DNA of 15,871 nucleotides from an uncultured Clostridia bacterium. Lineage in GTDB: Bacteria > Bacillota > Clostridia > TANB77 > CAG-508. This document shows, piece after piece, positions 1 to 6,954 of this stretch. The translations under genes were made by a program, and so were the position numbers. Within the stretch, counting starts at the first letter, position 1, and each line of letters begins with the position of its first letter. The notes under the pieces were generated by a model. That model was not told where the DNA came from. It saw only the letters and a list, made by a program, of their open reading frames with translations, and did not search any database. Location of the stretch: positions 1 through 15,871 of the forward strand of contig CALXZW010000023.1 in assembly GCA_944393345.1 (NCBI GenBank). Reading direction: 5' to 3'.

Positions 1-74
1 GTGGAAGATGGGACTCGAACCCACGGTCTCCAGTGCCACAAACTGGCGCGTTAACCAACTACGCTACATCCACC
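1..74 (-). tRNA. tRNA-His (GTG anticodon), 3' end cut by window edge
   Basis: The minus strand folds as a complete cloverleaf: acceptor 5' strand GTGGATG (73-67), D stem GCGT/ACGC, anticodon stem CCAGT/ACTGG enclosing the loop TTGTGGC with anticodon GTG, a five-base variable loop, and T stem GTGGG/CCCAT around TTCGAGT. An extra G lies directly 5' of the acceptor (complement of position 74), as expected for the G-1 that is diagnostic of tRNA-His. Its partner, base 73, falls just outside the window. The acceptor stem has one T-T mismatch at the sixth pair. Identity is certain from anticodon plus G-1; the mismatch is the only oddity. Confidence 0.95.
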
Positions 75-113
75 GTTATATACTTAAATATAATTAACTT
101 AAGCACATATAGT

Positions 114-143
114 ATTTTAACCCATTTCTACCCCACTTGTCAA
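114..143 (-). promoter_or_regulatory. Promoter of tRNA-His
   Basis: On the minus strand a perfect -35 TTGACA (143-138) is followed after 18 bases by TAAAAT (119-114), about 40 bases upstream of the tRNA 5' end. This is the most consensus-like -35 box seen in the window and fits a strongly expressed stable RNA. It sits between the 3' end of the cyclophilin gene and the tRNA, so the tRNA need not depend on read-through. Confidence 0.6.
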
Positions 144-227
144 CTATTTTTCTATATTTTTTTTACTTTTTAAATATTCTTTTATTTTTTTATATTCTTT
201 ATATTATAATTGACAATTTTTATAAAA

Positions 228-1028
228 TTATTCTGTTGTTGTTAAACTATTTGGATCTAGTCCATATTGTTTATATATCCAAGACATATAATCAAAAGGT
301 GTTAATGTTTCTGGTAAACCGTAATCTATACCAAAAGTTTCTACTTTTATAGAAGTTATTTTAGGTGGATTAACTGGTGTACTTACTTCTGCATTTTCAT
401 CAACAGTTCCATCTTCTGATTCTGGTGCTTTCACCTCTACTTCTTCTATTTTATGCACAATATCTAAACCTTCTATAACTTTTCCAAAAGAAGTATAATA
501 ACCATTTAAAGAAGTATTATCTTTAGTCATTATAAAGAATTGAGAACTTCCTGAATTATATGATTCTTCAGCTAAATCGGAAGAATATTGACTATAATCA
601 GATCTTGCCATTGCAATTACACCTTCGTCTAATTTCAGATTATTTTTAACTCCATTTGCAAAAAATTCTCCTTTTATTGTGTATGCAGTATCATCTCCAC
701 CATCTTTTAAATCTGCTAACGTTGCTGAACCAGTTCCATCGCCATTTTTATCTCCACCTTGAATCATAAAGTCTTTTACTATCCTATGGAACGTTAAACC
801 ATCATAAAATCCTCTATTAGCAAGTGCTATAAAATTTGCCACTGTTTGTGGTGCTAAATCTGGATACAATTCCAATTTTATTGTTCCAAAATTTTCCACT
901 TCCATTGTTGCTATTGGATTTTTAACTTCTAAAGTTGCATTTTTATAATATCCATAAGCAATTCCACATATTAAAGCTAATAATAATATCATAGCAATTA
1001 TCCATATTAAATTTTTAAATTTTTTCAT
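228..1028 (-). CDS. Membrane-anchored peptidyl-prolyl cis-trans isomerase, cyclophilin type
   Basis: A 266-residue protein with one N-terminal hydrophobic segment (about residues 7-27, no lipobox cysteine) followed by a cyclophilin domain. Signature stretches are VANFIALANRGFYDGLTFHR, MIQGGDKNGDGTGS and GSSQFFIMT near the middle, and FGKVIEGLDIV. Cyclophilins isomerise X-Pro bonds; the anchor implies action on the outer face of the membrane, probably on exported proteins. Two adjacent ATG codons exist: the first (1037) lies immediately against the GAGGA, while the second (1028) has a normal 9-base spacing and is preferred. It lies 60 bases downstream of disA on the same strand with no clear terminator between, so co-transcription with radA-disA is possible. 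The C-terminal tail after the domain (about 50 residues) is acidic and unassigned. Confidence 0.9.
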   Translation of the reverse strand: MKKFKNLIWIIAMILLLALICGIAYGYYKNATLEVKNPIATMEVENFGTIKLELYPDLAPQTVANFIALANRGFYDGLTFHRIVKDFMIQGGDKNGDGTGSATLADLKDGGDDTAYTIKGEFFANGVKNNLKLDEGVIAMARSDYSQYSSDLAEESYNSGSSQFFIMTKDNTSLNGYYTSFGKVIEGLDIVHKIEEVEVKAPESEDGTVDENAEVSTPVNPPKITSIKVETFGIDYGLPETLTPFDYMSWIYKQYGLDPNSLTTTE

Positions 1029-1088
1029 TTTTATCATTCCTCGTAAAATAATATTTAGATTTTTATACGGTATCTATAAACCTTTTTA

Positions 1089-2169
1089 TTAAATTATATT
1101 GTCAAATACAAATTGCTCTTGCATCCTTTTTAATGATTGTTTTATAGTTTTAGCTCTTGTTTCTCCAATTCCATCTACATCATCTAAACTTTCAATATCT
1201 GCTGCTAATATATGTTGAAATGACTTAAATGCTCCTACTAAATTTTCTACAATATTTGATGGCATTCTTGGAACTTTGTTTAAAATACGATAACCTTTTG
1301 TATATACTCCTATCTCATCATAATTATCAAAATTTTCATATCCTAACAAATTGGCTATTACAGATTCCTTTAATAATTCTTCCATTTTTAAATCTTGAAG
1401 TTCTTCTAAAACTTTCTGTGGAGTTATTTTTTTCTTTCCAGGAACTAAATAATCTTTTACTATTAGTTCTTCTTCTTTTTCTAATCCTCCTATTAATTCT
1501 TCAAGTTGCATATTTACTAGTCTTCCATCATTTCCTAGTTCATATATTTGTTTTTGTATTTCTTCTACTATTTTCATAACCATTTCTGCTCTTTGTATTG
1601 CAACAATAACATTTTGTAATGTTACTATATCATTAAATTCATATTCGTTCAATACATTTAGCTTATTATCAAAAACTTTTTTATATTTTTCTAAAGTTTG
1701 TATAGCTTGATTAGCTTTATTTAATACTGCATCTGTATCCTCTAACACATATCTATCATTTCCTTTAAATATGGTTATTATATTTCTTCTTTGAGAAATA
1801 CTAATCACTAGTTCACCTGTTTGTTTAGCAGTTCTTTCTGCTGTTCTATGTCTAGTTCCGTGTTTCTAATGTAGAAATTTCATAAGATGGTATTAATTGT
1901 GCATTAGCATACAAAATCTTTTTAAAATCTCCACTTAATACTATAGCACCATCCATTTTAGCTAATTCATATAATTTTGATGAAGAATAATCTTCATTTA
2001 TTGTAAAACCTCCATCTACGACTTCTTTTATAATATCTTCATTATTGGTTATCAATAATAAAGCTCCTGTTTTTGCTCTTAATATATTTTCTAATCCATC
2101 TCTTATAGGTGTTCCTGGAGCTATTAATTTTAAAATTGAAACAATATTATCTTCTTTGCTTTTTCTCAA
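1089..2169 (-). CDS. disA: DNA integrity scanning protein DisA, diadenylate cyclase (in two frames)
   Basis: DisA condenses two ATP into c-di-AMP while its C-terminal HhH domain binds branched DNA; RadA is its known partner in Bacillus. The N-terminal frame carries VAPGTP-like IAPGTPIRDGLE, the cyclase motif AKMDGAIVLSG and LYANAQLIPS. It ends at TAG (1854-1852), two codons after an in-frame CGG. The other frame continues with the ATP-binding GTRHRTAERTAKQTG, the linker, and the HhH-containing end (DVDGIGETRAKTIKQSLKRM). Total length 1081 bases is 3n+1, so removing one base gives 359 residues, the normal family size, with no other defect. Start: a TTG at 2169 has a good GGGGG seven bases upstream; an in-frame TTG at 2175 abuts the GGGGG too closely. 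It begins 19 bases after radA, in one operon. Either a real +1 recoding site, a mutation, or a sequence error splits the gene. Confidence 0.9.
1858..1860 (-). other. In-frame CGG, +1 frameshift site in disA
   Basis: Upstream frame reads GAA ACA CGG AAC TAG. Skipping the C gives GAA ACA GGA ACT AGA CAT, i.e. ETGTRH, the invariant DisA motif leading into RHR. CGG is codon 104 from the TTG start. No Shine-Dalgarno-like stimulator lies just upstream. This is the same event as at 5534-5536 and 7057-7059. Confidence 0.75.
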
Positions 2170-2188
2170 AACCAATCCCCCTTCTTCC

Positions 2189-3553
2189 CTATTTTATACC
2201 TATTCTTTTCATTGCTTCATTTACATTCTTGACACCTATTATATCTAATTTATATTTTTCTTTCAAGACCTTTTTATTAGATTCTGGAATTATACAAGTT
2301 TTAAATCCCAATTTTTCCGCTTCTTTTAATCTTTTTTCTATTAGATTAATTCTTCTTACTTCACCAGTTAATCCTACTTCTCCTATAACAACCATATCTT
2401 TAGGGATTGCTATATTTTTATATATTGAAGCTACTACCATCATTATTCCCAAATCTATTGATGGTTCATTTATTTTTAATCCTCCGACAACATTTAAATA
2501 AACATCTTGCGATCCAAGCATTAAACCCGCTTTTTTTTCTAATACTGCAATTAATAATGCTAGTCTGTTATAATCTATGCCATTTGCTGTTCTTTTTGGT
2601 AATCCAAAAACTGTTTGAGATGTTAATGCTTGTAATTCCACTAAAATTGGCCTTGTTCCTTCCATTGCAGAAACTATACAAGAACCTGCAGGATTATCAT
2701 CTCTTTCTGAAATTAATATATCCGAAGGATTTAAAATTTCACACATTCCTTCTTCTCTCATTTCAAACATTCCAATTTCGTTTGTAGAACCAAATCTATT
2801 TTTAACTCCTCTTAATATTCTATATGAGAAGTATCTTTCACCTTCCAAATATAAAACTGTATCCACCATATGCTCCAATACTCTTGGTCCTGCTATATTT
2901 CCTTCTTTAGTAACATGTCCAATAATTATAGTTGTAATACCTTTAGATTTACATACCTTCATTACTTGTGAAGTAATCTCTCTTACTTGACTAACACTTC
3001 CAGCAGCTGCACTTATTTCTTCAGAATACATTGTTTGAATAGAATCAATTATCACTAACTTAGGATTAACATTGATTATCGCTTGATTTACAATATCAAT
3101 ATCTGTCTCGCCTAAGAACAGTATATCTTCGTTATTTATTCCTAATCTATCTGCTCTCATCTTTATCTGTTCTGCAGACTCTTCTCCAGAAACATATAAA
3201 ACCTTTCCATCACCATTAACTTTATCACAAATTTGTAAAATCAACGTGGATTTACCAATTCCAGGTTCTCCCCCCAACAATACAAGTGAACCTTTAACCA
3301 ATCCTCCACCCAATACTCTATCTAATTCACTAAAACCTGTAGAAGTTCTAATTGTTTCTTTTGCGATATATGAATTTAACTTTTGAGGTACATTTTCAGA
3401 TTTATCACTTAATTTTACATTAGAATTTTTATTTTCTATAATTTTTTGTTCATAAAAAGTATTCCAACTATTACAAGCAGGACACTTTCCTAACCACTTG
3501 CCTGACTCATTTCCGCATTCACTACATACAAAAATTGTTTTACACTTTGCCAT
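2189..3553 (-). CDS. radA: DNA repair protein RadA (Sms)
   Basis: A 454-residue, full-length RadA, the RecA-like helicase that drives branch migration during recombination. Visible features: a zinc finger with C10-x2-C13 and C24-x2-C27, Walker A GGEPGIGKST near residue 95, the RadA-specific KNRFGSTNE motif near residue 250, and a C-terminal Lon-protease-like domain (VGGLKINEPSIDLGIMM; GEVGLTGEVRRI) that lacks a recognisable protease dyad, as usual in the family. disA follows directly, an arrangement widespread in Bacillota and consistent with RadA controlling DisA. The ATG at 3553 has no good ribosome binding site next to it; the nearest strong one (AAGGAGG, 3620-3614) serves a 14-codon ORF ending 5 bases upstream, so translation may be by coupling. 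Confidence 0.97.
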   Translation of the reverse strand: MAKCKTIFVCSECGNESGKWLGKCPACNSWNTFYEQKIIENKNSNVKLSDKSENVPQKLNSYIAKETIRTSTGFSELDRVLGGGLVKGSLVLLGGEPGIGKSTLILQICDKVNGDGKVLYVSGEESAEQIKMRADRLGINNEDILFLGETDIDIVNQAIINVNPKLVIIDSIQTMYSEEISAAAGSVSQVREITSQVMKVCKSKGITTIIIGHVTKEGNIAGPRVLEHMVDTVLYLEGERYFSYRILRGVKNRFGSTNEIGMFEMREEGMCEILNPSDILISERDDNPAGSCIVSAMEGTRPILVELQALTSQTVFGLPKRTANGIDYNRLALLIAVLEKKAGLMLGSQDVYLNVVGGLKINEPSIDLGIMMVVASIYKNIAIPKDMVVIGEVGLTGEVRRINLIEKRLKEAEKLGFKTCIIPESNKKVLKEKYKLDIIGVKNVNEAMKRIGIK

Positions 3554-3558
3554 GTCTT

Positions 3559-3603
3559 TTAGGGACGTTTGTGTTTCAATATTTTGTCCATTTTAGAACA
3601 CAT
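3559..3603 (-). CDS. Putative 14-residue leader ORF upstream of radA
   Basis: The sequence MCSKMDKILKHKRP begins at an ATG ten bases after a strong AAGGAGG (3620-3614) and ends with TAA five bases before the radA ATG, which has no site of its own. This layout suggests translational coupling. The 3' half also looks like the outer end of the degraded transposon (a GGAC/GTCC repeat at 3563-3566 and 3586-3589), so the ORF may be an accident of that insertion. Nothing in the peptide is recognised. Confidence 0.35.
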   Translation of the reverse strand: MCSKMDKILKHKRP

Positions 3604-3669
3604 TATCCCTATTCCTCCTTTTTATTATTCATATCTTTATTTCACTTGCATTATTTATATATAATACAA

Positions 3670-3927
3670 ATTTTTCATACTTTTAGAATATGATATCGCT
3701 ATACTTTGCATTATTTTTGAAATCTTATTTTCTTTATCCTAAACAACCCAATATACATATGATTATTTATTAAACATATGCATATAACTCATATTTATAT
3801 ATTTCCTTTAGTCTAATAATTTCTTTTATAAACTTTATACCATCTTGTTTATAATGAAATATATCTTGCTTATCAATTTTTCTTTGAATCATATGATAAT
3901 ACTAATTTTTATTGCTATTTGAGGCAT
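3670..3927 (-). pseudogene. Decayed REP-associated tyrosine transposase (Y1/IS200-like)
   Basis: Three collinear fragments in shifting frames match the Y1 transposase pattern. The start MPQIAIKIS (from the ATG at 3927) matches the usual MPR.AR.KS opening. MIQRKIDKQDIFHYKQDG and the following residues up to KYELYAYV (3892-3770) match the R-G-N-x-Q-x-IF ... LYAYVLM segment. Then NNH (for the MxNHVH motif) and, further on, KIMQSIAISYSK match the helix after the active site. Stops and frameshifts separate them, the HUH motif is ruined (NNHMY) and the C-terminal third with the catalytic tyrosine is missing. The element has been dead for some time. It lies in the radA upstream region and may have supplied its present leader. 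Confidence 0.72.
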
Positions 3928-3986
3928 AATATTTCTCTCTTTGCACCTATATTTTTTAATAACCGTGTTTTTGCCCCCTAAAACAC

Positions 3987-4027
3987 AAAAAGTATAGCAT
4001 AATTTTTTATATTTTGCTATACTTTTT
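3987..4027. terminator. Hairpin, probable bidirectional terminator
   Basis: A perfect 13-bp inverted repeat, AAAAAGTATAGCA (3987-3999) and its complement TGCTATACTTTTT (4015-4027), encloses a 15-base AT loop. Both strands read into T-rich sequence. It could end mtaB transcription, 234 bases after its stop, or be a hairpin belonging to the dead transposon next to it. The long loop and distance keep confidence moderate. Confidence 0.5.
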
Positions 4028-4260
4028 TTATTAATTTACTAAAAATTCACATTGCTAATTTATCTTTTTAAATATATCTCCCTAAAAGGGCAAAAATGTC
4101 TAAACAGAAATATCCCTATTAATACAAATCAATCTTTTTTTCCAAATCTAATTTCTTGAAATAAGAAATCATGGACTTTTTCCTATGTTGTTTCTTTATG
4201 AAGAAATTCATTTATTTCATTTTTGTTACATCATTATTACATTTTTATACTTAACATTGC

Positions 4261-5563
4261 TTAATTTTTTATTTTGGTTATAACATGATCTCCTTCTATC
4301 TTCTCACATTCAACTTCTAATATATTATTTTCTATTTTTTCTTTTGTATTGCAATATGCCAATATGTAATTTGTTGTATGGCCTTTATATACACCATTTT
4401 TTTGTTCTTCAAATAATACTTTAATCTTTTTTCCTATATATTTTTCATTATATTCTTTTTCAAACTTATTTGATAATTCTATTAATTTTTGACTTCTTTC
4501 CTCTTTAGTTTTTCCATCTATCTGACCTTCCATTTTAGCAGCTTTAGTTCCTTTTCTTGGCGAATATTTAAATATATGCATTTTATAAAATTTTATCTTT
4601 TCTAAAAATTTATATGTTTGTTCAAATTCTTCGTCTGTCTCTTGTGGGAAACCTACTATTATATCTGTAGTTAAATTAACATTTTTATAATACTTTCTAA
4701 TTAAATCCACTATATTAATAAATTGTTCTACTGTATACCTTCTATTCATCCTTTTTAAAGTTTCATCACAACCACTTTGTAAAGATAAATGAAAATGATC
4801 GCAAACTTTTTTCAATTTTGATAATCTTGAAATAAATTCTTCTGTAATTATTAATGGTTCTAACGAACCTAATCTTATTCTCGCTATTCCATCAATTTTG
4901 TTTAATTCTTCTAACAGATCTATTAATTGATAATTTTCTTTAAAATCCTTTCCATATGATGCTATATGTATTCCTGTTATTACTATTTCTTTTATACCAT
5001 TTTCTGCTATTTTTTTTACTTCTTTTATAACATTTTCTGGTCTTCTACTTCTTACTCTTCCTCTTGCATATGGAATTATGCAATATGAACAAAATCTATC
5101 ACATCCATCTTGAATTTTTATAACCGCTCTCGTTTTTTCCGAAAACGTTATTTCTCCAAATTCAACAAAATCTTTTTGATTCATTACATCTTCTATTTTT
5201 AATTTTTTAACATTTTCAGCTATATAATTTTCTATATATCCTACAATATTTTTTTTTTCATTATTTCCTAACACCAATTCTATTTCTTTTATCTTTTTTA
5301 ATTCTTCTTTTGCTACTTGTACATAACAACCACATGCTACTACAATTGAATTAGGATTTAATTCTTTTACTCTCCTTAACATTTGTCTTGATTTTCTATC
5401 TGACATATTTGTTACTGTACAAGTATTTATTATATATATATCTGCTTTTTCTGTATGTTCTACTATATCATACTTTTTTGTTTCTAAAAATTTTTGTATC
5501 ATTGCATTTGTTTCATATTGATTAACTTTACAACCGTAAAGTTATAAAAGCGACTTTTTTCAT
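4261..5563 (-). CDS. mtaB: tRNA t6A37 methylthiotransferase MtaB (in two frames)
   Basis: MtaB is a radical SAM methylthiotransferase that turns t6A37 into ms2t6A37 in tRNAs reading ANN codons. The true start is the ATG at 5563 (MKKVAFITL). After nine codons an in-frame CGG is followed by TTG TAA; skipping one base continues as GCKVNQYETNAMIQKF and runs unbroken to 4261. The total is 1303 bases, 3n+1, giving 433 residues, a normal MtaB length. Seen in order: the UPF0004 domain with its three cluster cysteines (GCKVN, NTCTVT, CGCYV), radical SAM CDRFCSYC followed by IPYARGRVRSR, and a C-terminal TRAM domain. An internal start cannot rescue it, because the first cluster cysteine is encoded right at the shift. 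It has its own promoter and a short leader ORF. Confidence 0.92.
5534..5536 (-). other. In-frame CGG, +1 frameshift site in mtaB
   Basis: Frame zero reads ACT TTA CGG TTG TAA. Skipping the C gives ACT TTA GGT TGT AAA GTT AAT, i.e. TLGCKVN, invariant in the family. CGG is codon 10. The site lies in a perfect 9-bp inverted repeat (5523-5531 with 5536-5544, minus-strand loop GGTT), and the extra C forms the loop-closing pair. Identical in kind to the disA and tsaE sites. Confidence 0.75.
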
Positions 5564-5569
5564 TTTTAA

Positions 5570-5599
5570 TTATATAATGCCTATCATAATATAATGCAT
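5570..5599 (-). CDS. Putative 9-residue leader ORF of mtaB within a dyad
   Basis: The peptide MHYIMIGII starts at an ATG six bases after AAGGAG (5611-5606), the only good ribosome binding site here, and stops 6 bases before the mtaB ATG, which has none. Its start codon lies in a perfect 10-bp inverted repeat, TATATAATGC (5571-5580) with GCATTATATA (5595-5604), which in RNA would bury the leader ATG. Coupled or regulated translation of mtaB is a reasonable inference; the peptide itself is unknown. Confidence 0.4.
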   Translation of the reverse strand: MHYIMIGII

Positions 5600-5651
5600 T
5601 ATATACTCCTTTCTTTTTAATTTTTCTATAAGATTTTTTACTTATTTTTAT

Positions 5652-5680
5652 ATTTTATCATAAAAATACTTTTTATTCAA
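5652..5680 (-). promoter_or_regulatory. Promoter of mtaB
   Basis: TTGAAT (5680-5675) and TAAAAT (5657-5652) are spaced by 17 bases on the minus strand. They lie directly after the mreB terminator and about 50 bases before the leader ORF start, so mtaB should be transcribed independently of mreB. Confidence 0.6.
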
Positions 5681-5683
5681 TTA

Positions 5684-5723
5684 AAAAAAGAAACAGCTTT
5701 ATATAAAATGTTGTTTCTTTTTT
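5684..5723 (-). terminator. Terminator of mreB
   Basis: A perfect 12-bp stem, AAAAAAGAAACA (5684-5695) and TGTTTCTTTTTT (5712-5723), with a 16-base loop lies 42 bases after the mreB stop. Read on the minus strand the hairpin ends in a run of seven T. It separates mreB from mtaB. Confidence 0.75.
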
Positions 5724-5765
5724 CTATTGTAAAAAATTTTTATTATATTCTGTTTTTAATTACTT

Positions 5766-6776
5766 TTATTTTCTTGTTTTCCCTTCCAAAGCATCTAAAT
5801 TATCTAATGCTTTTCCTGTTCCTAATGCTACGCAAGATACAGTATCTTGTGCTATCATTACATTTATTCCTGTTTTTTCTTGTAGTAGTTTGTCTAATCC
5901 ATCTACAAGACACCCTCCACCTGTCATATATATACCTTTATCACTTATGTCTGCTGCTAATTCTGGTGGTGTTTTTTCTAATACACTATGAACTGCATCT
6001 ACAATCATCATAGCAGGTTCTATTAATGCTTCTAACATTTCGCTAGAATGAACTGTTATTGTTTTTGGTAAACCAGTTGTTAAGTCTCTTCCTCTAATAT
6101 CCATTTCAGTATCCTGAATCTTTGGATAAACACATCCAATATTTACTTTTAAATCTTCTGCTGTTCTTTCGCCAATCATTACATTATGTTTCTTTTTTAT
6201 ATACTTTACAATATATTCATCAAATTTGTCTCCCGCTACTTTTAAAGATGTATTTACAACAGACCCACCTAATGAAATAACCGCTATATCTGTTGTTCCT
6301 CCACCTATATCTACTACCATATTTCCACATGGTTTTGAAATATCTATTCCAGCCCCAATTGCAGCAGCAATGGGTTCTTCTATCAAGTAAACTCTTCTTG
6401 CTCCTGCTTGTGAAGCAGCATCTATAACTGCTTTTTTTTCTACTTCTGTTACCTGTGAAGGTATACAAATCATTATTCTAGGCGCAAATATGAATTTTCC
6501 GCATACTTTGTTTATAAAATGTTTTAACATTTTTTCTGTAACTGTATAATCTGAAATTACGCCATCTCTCAATGGTCTTGTTGCAACTATATTTCCAGGT
6601 GTTCTTCCTAACATTCTTCTTGCTTCTTGTCCTACTGCTAACACTTCTCCAGTATTATTGTCAACAGCTACAACTGATGGTTCTCTTAGCACAATACCTT
6701 TTCCTTTTACATATGCAATTACTGTTGCTGTTCCTAAATCTATTCCAATATCTTGTCCTAATCCCAATTTAAACAT
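5766..6776 (-). CDS. mreB: Rod shape-determining protein, MreB/Mbl family actin
   Basis: A 336-residue bacterial actin that forms membrane-associated filaments guiding lateral wall synthesis. The actin ATPase motifs are clear: phosphate 1 at the N-terminus (GIDLGTATVIAYVKGKG), phosphate 2 (MVVDIGGGTTDIAVISLGG), ERTAEDLKVNIG, and the adenosine motif YMTGGGCLVDGL near the end. Start ATG at 6776 is preceded by AAAGGGAAG. It is a single-gene unit with its own promoter and terminator rather than part of an mreBCD operon in this window, so it may be the Mbl or MreBH-like paralogue; sequence alone does not settle which. It is divergent from tsaE, with both promoters in the shared 180-bp gap. Confidence 0.93.
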   Translation of the reverse strand: MFKLGLGQDIGIDLGTATVIAYVKGKGIVLREPSVVAVDNNTGEVLAVGQEARRMLGRTPGNIVATRPLRDGVISDYTVTEKMLKHFINKVCGKFIFAPRIMICIPSQVTEVEKKAVIDAASQAGARRVYLIEEPIAAAIGAGIDISKPCGNMVVDIGGGTTDIAVISLGGSVVNTSLKVAGDKFDEYIVKYIKKKHNVMIGERTAEDLKVNIGCVYPKIQDTEMDIRGRDLTTGLPKTITVHSSEMLEALIEPAMMIVDAVHSVLEKTPPELAADISDKGIYMTGGGCLVDGLDKLLQEKTGINVMIAQDTVSCVALGTGKALDNLDALEGKTRK

Positions 6777-6828
6777 TGTATATCTTCCCTTTCATATTTT
6801 ATTTCTTTTTTATTACAAGTTTGTTACG

Positions 6829-6857
6829 ATTATATTACAATTATTCATTTTTATCAA
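6829..6857 (-). promoter_or_regulatory. Promoter of mreB
   Basis: TTGATA (6857-6852), a 17-base spacer and TATAAT (6834-6829) on the minus strand, about 50 bases upstream of the mreB start. Its -35 box is only 9 bases from the -35 box of the divergent tsaE promoter, so the two polymerases may compete. Confidence 0.65.
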
Positions 6858-6866
6858 TAGTTTTAA

Positions 6867-6895
6867 TTGAATTTTTTACTTTTTTATATTATAAT
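6867..6895 (+). promoter_or_regulatory. Promoter of the tsaE-tsaB-rimI operon
   Basis: TTGAAT (6867-6872), 17 bases, TATAAT (6890-6895), about 60 bases before the tsaE ATG. Back-to-back with the mreB promoter. Confidence 0.68.
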
Positions 6896-6954
6896 ATTTA
6901 TATTCAGATTTTTATTTTTTGAAATATATTTTATGCATGAAAGGTAGGCATTTT

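Larger units (their letters stand above)
3554..4260. other. Non-coding stretch between mtaB and radA
   Basis: About 700 bases without an intact gene. It holds the radA leader ORF, a transposase relic on the minus strand (3670-3927), a long hairpin (3987-4027), and REP-like segments that start and end in GGG/CCC: around 3562-3589, 3962-3980, and 4088-4116 (GGGCAAAAATGTC...TATCCC). A short 7-bp inverted repeat ATTTCTT/AAGAAAT lies at 4151-4169. The rest is featureless AT-rich sequence. I see no riboswitch. Confidence 0.6.

Noticed and set aside
1..74. Frameshift-like extra base in the tRNA, which also contains CGG on the plus strand
   Set aside because: The cloverleaf closes with normal loop sizes, so no inserted base is needed; the single T-T mismatch is a substitution-type feature.
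206..222. TTGACAATTTTTAT repeated near 208 and near 13399 as a shared promoter or repeat
   Set aside because: Only 14 bases are shared, no suitable -10 box follows at either place, and AT-rich composition makes such matches unremarkable.
1870..1885. Small hairpins just 5' of the CGG in disA (TTTCTA-CAT-TAGAAA) and tsaE (ATAAT-TGT-ATTAT) as a shared signal
   Set aside because: Both end two bases before CGG, which is curious, but 5-6 bp AT stems are frequent by chance here, mtaB has none at that distance, and such a stem would be inside the ribosome when CGG is in the A site.
3963..3965. CGG on the minus strand at this position as a fourth shift site
   Set aside because: It lies outside any recognisable frame, upstream of the transposase relic start, so it has no coding context to test.
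6220..6468. Open frames antisense to or overlapping mreB and other genes
   Set aside because: They are leucine/phenylalanine-rich or basic by-products of the AT-rich coding strand, without ribosome binding sites or recognisable domains.
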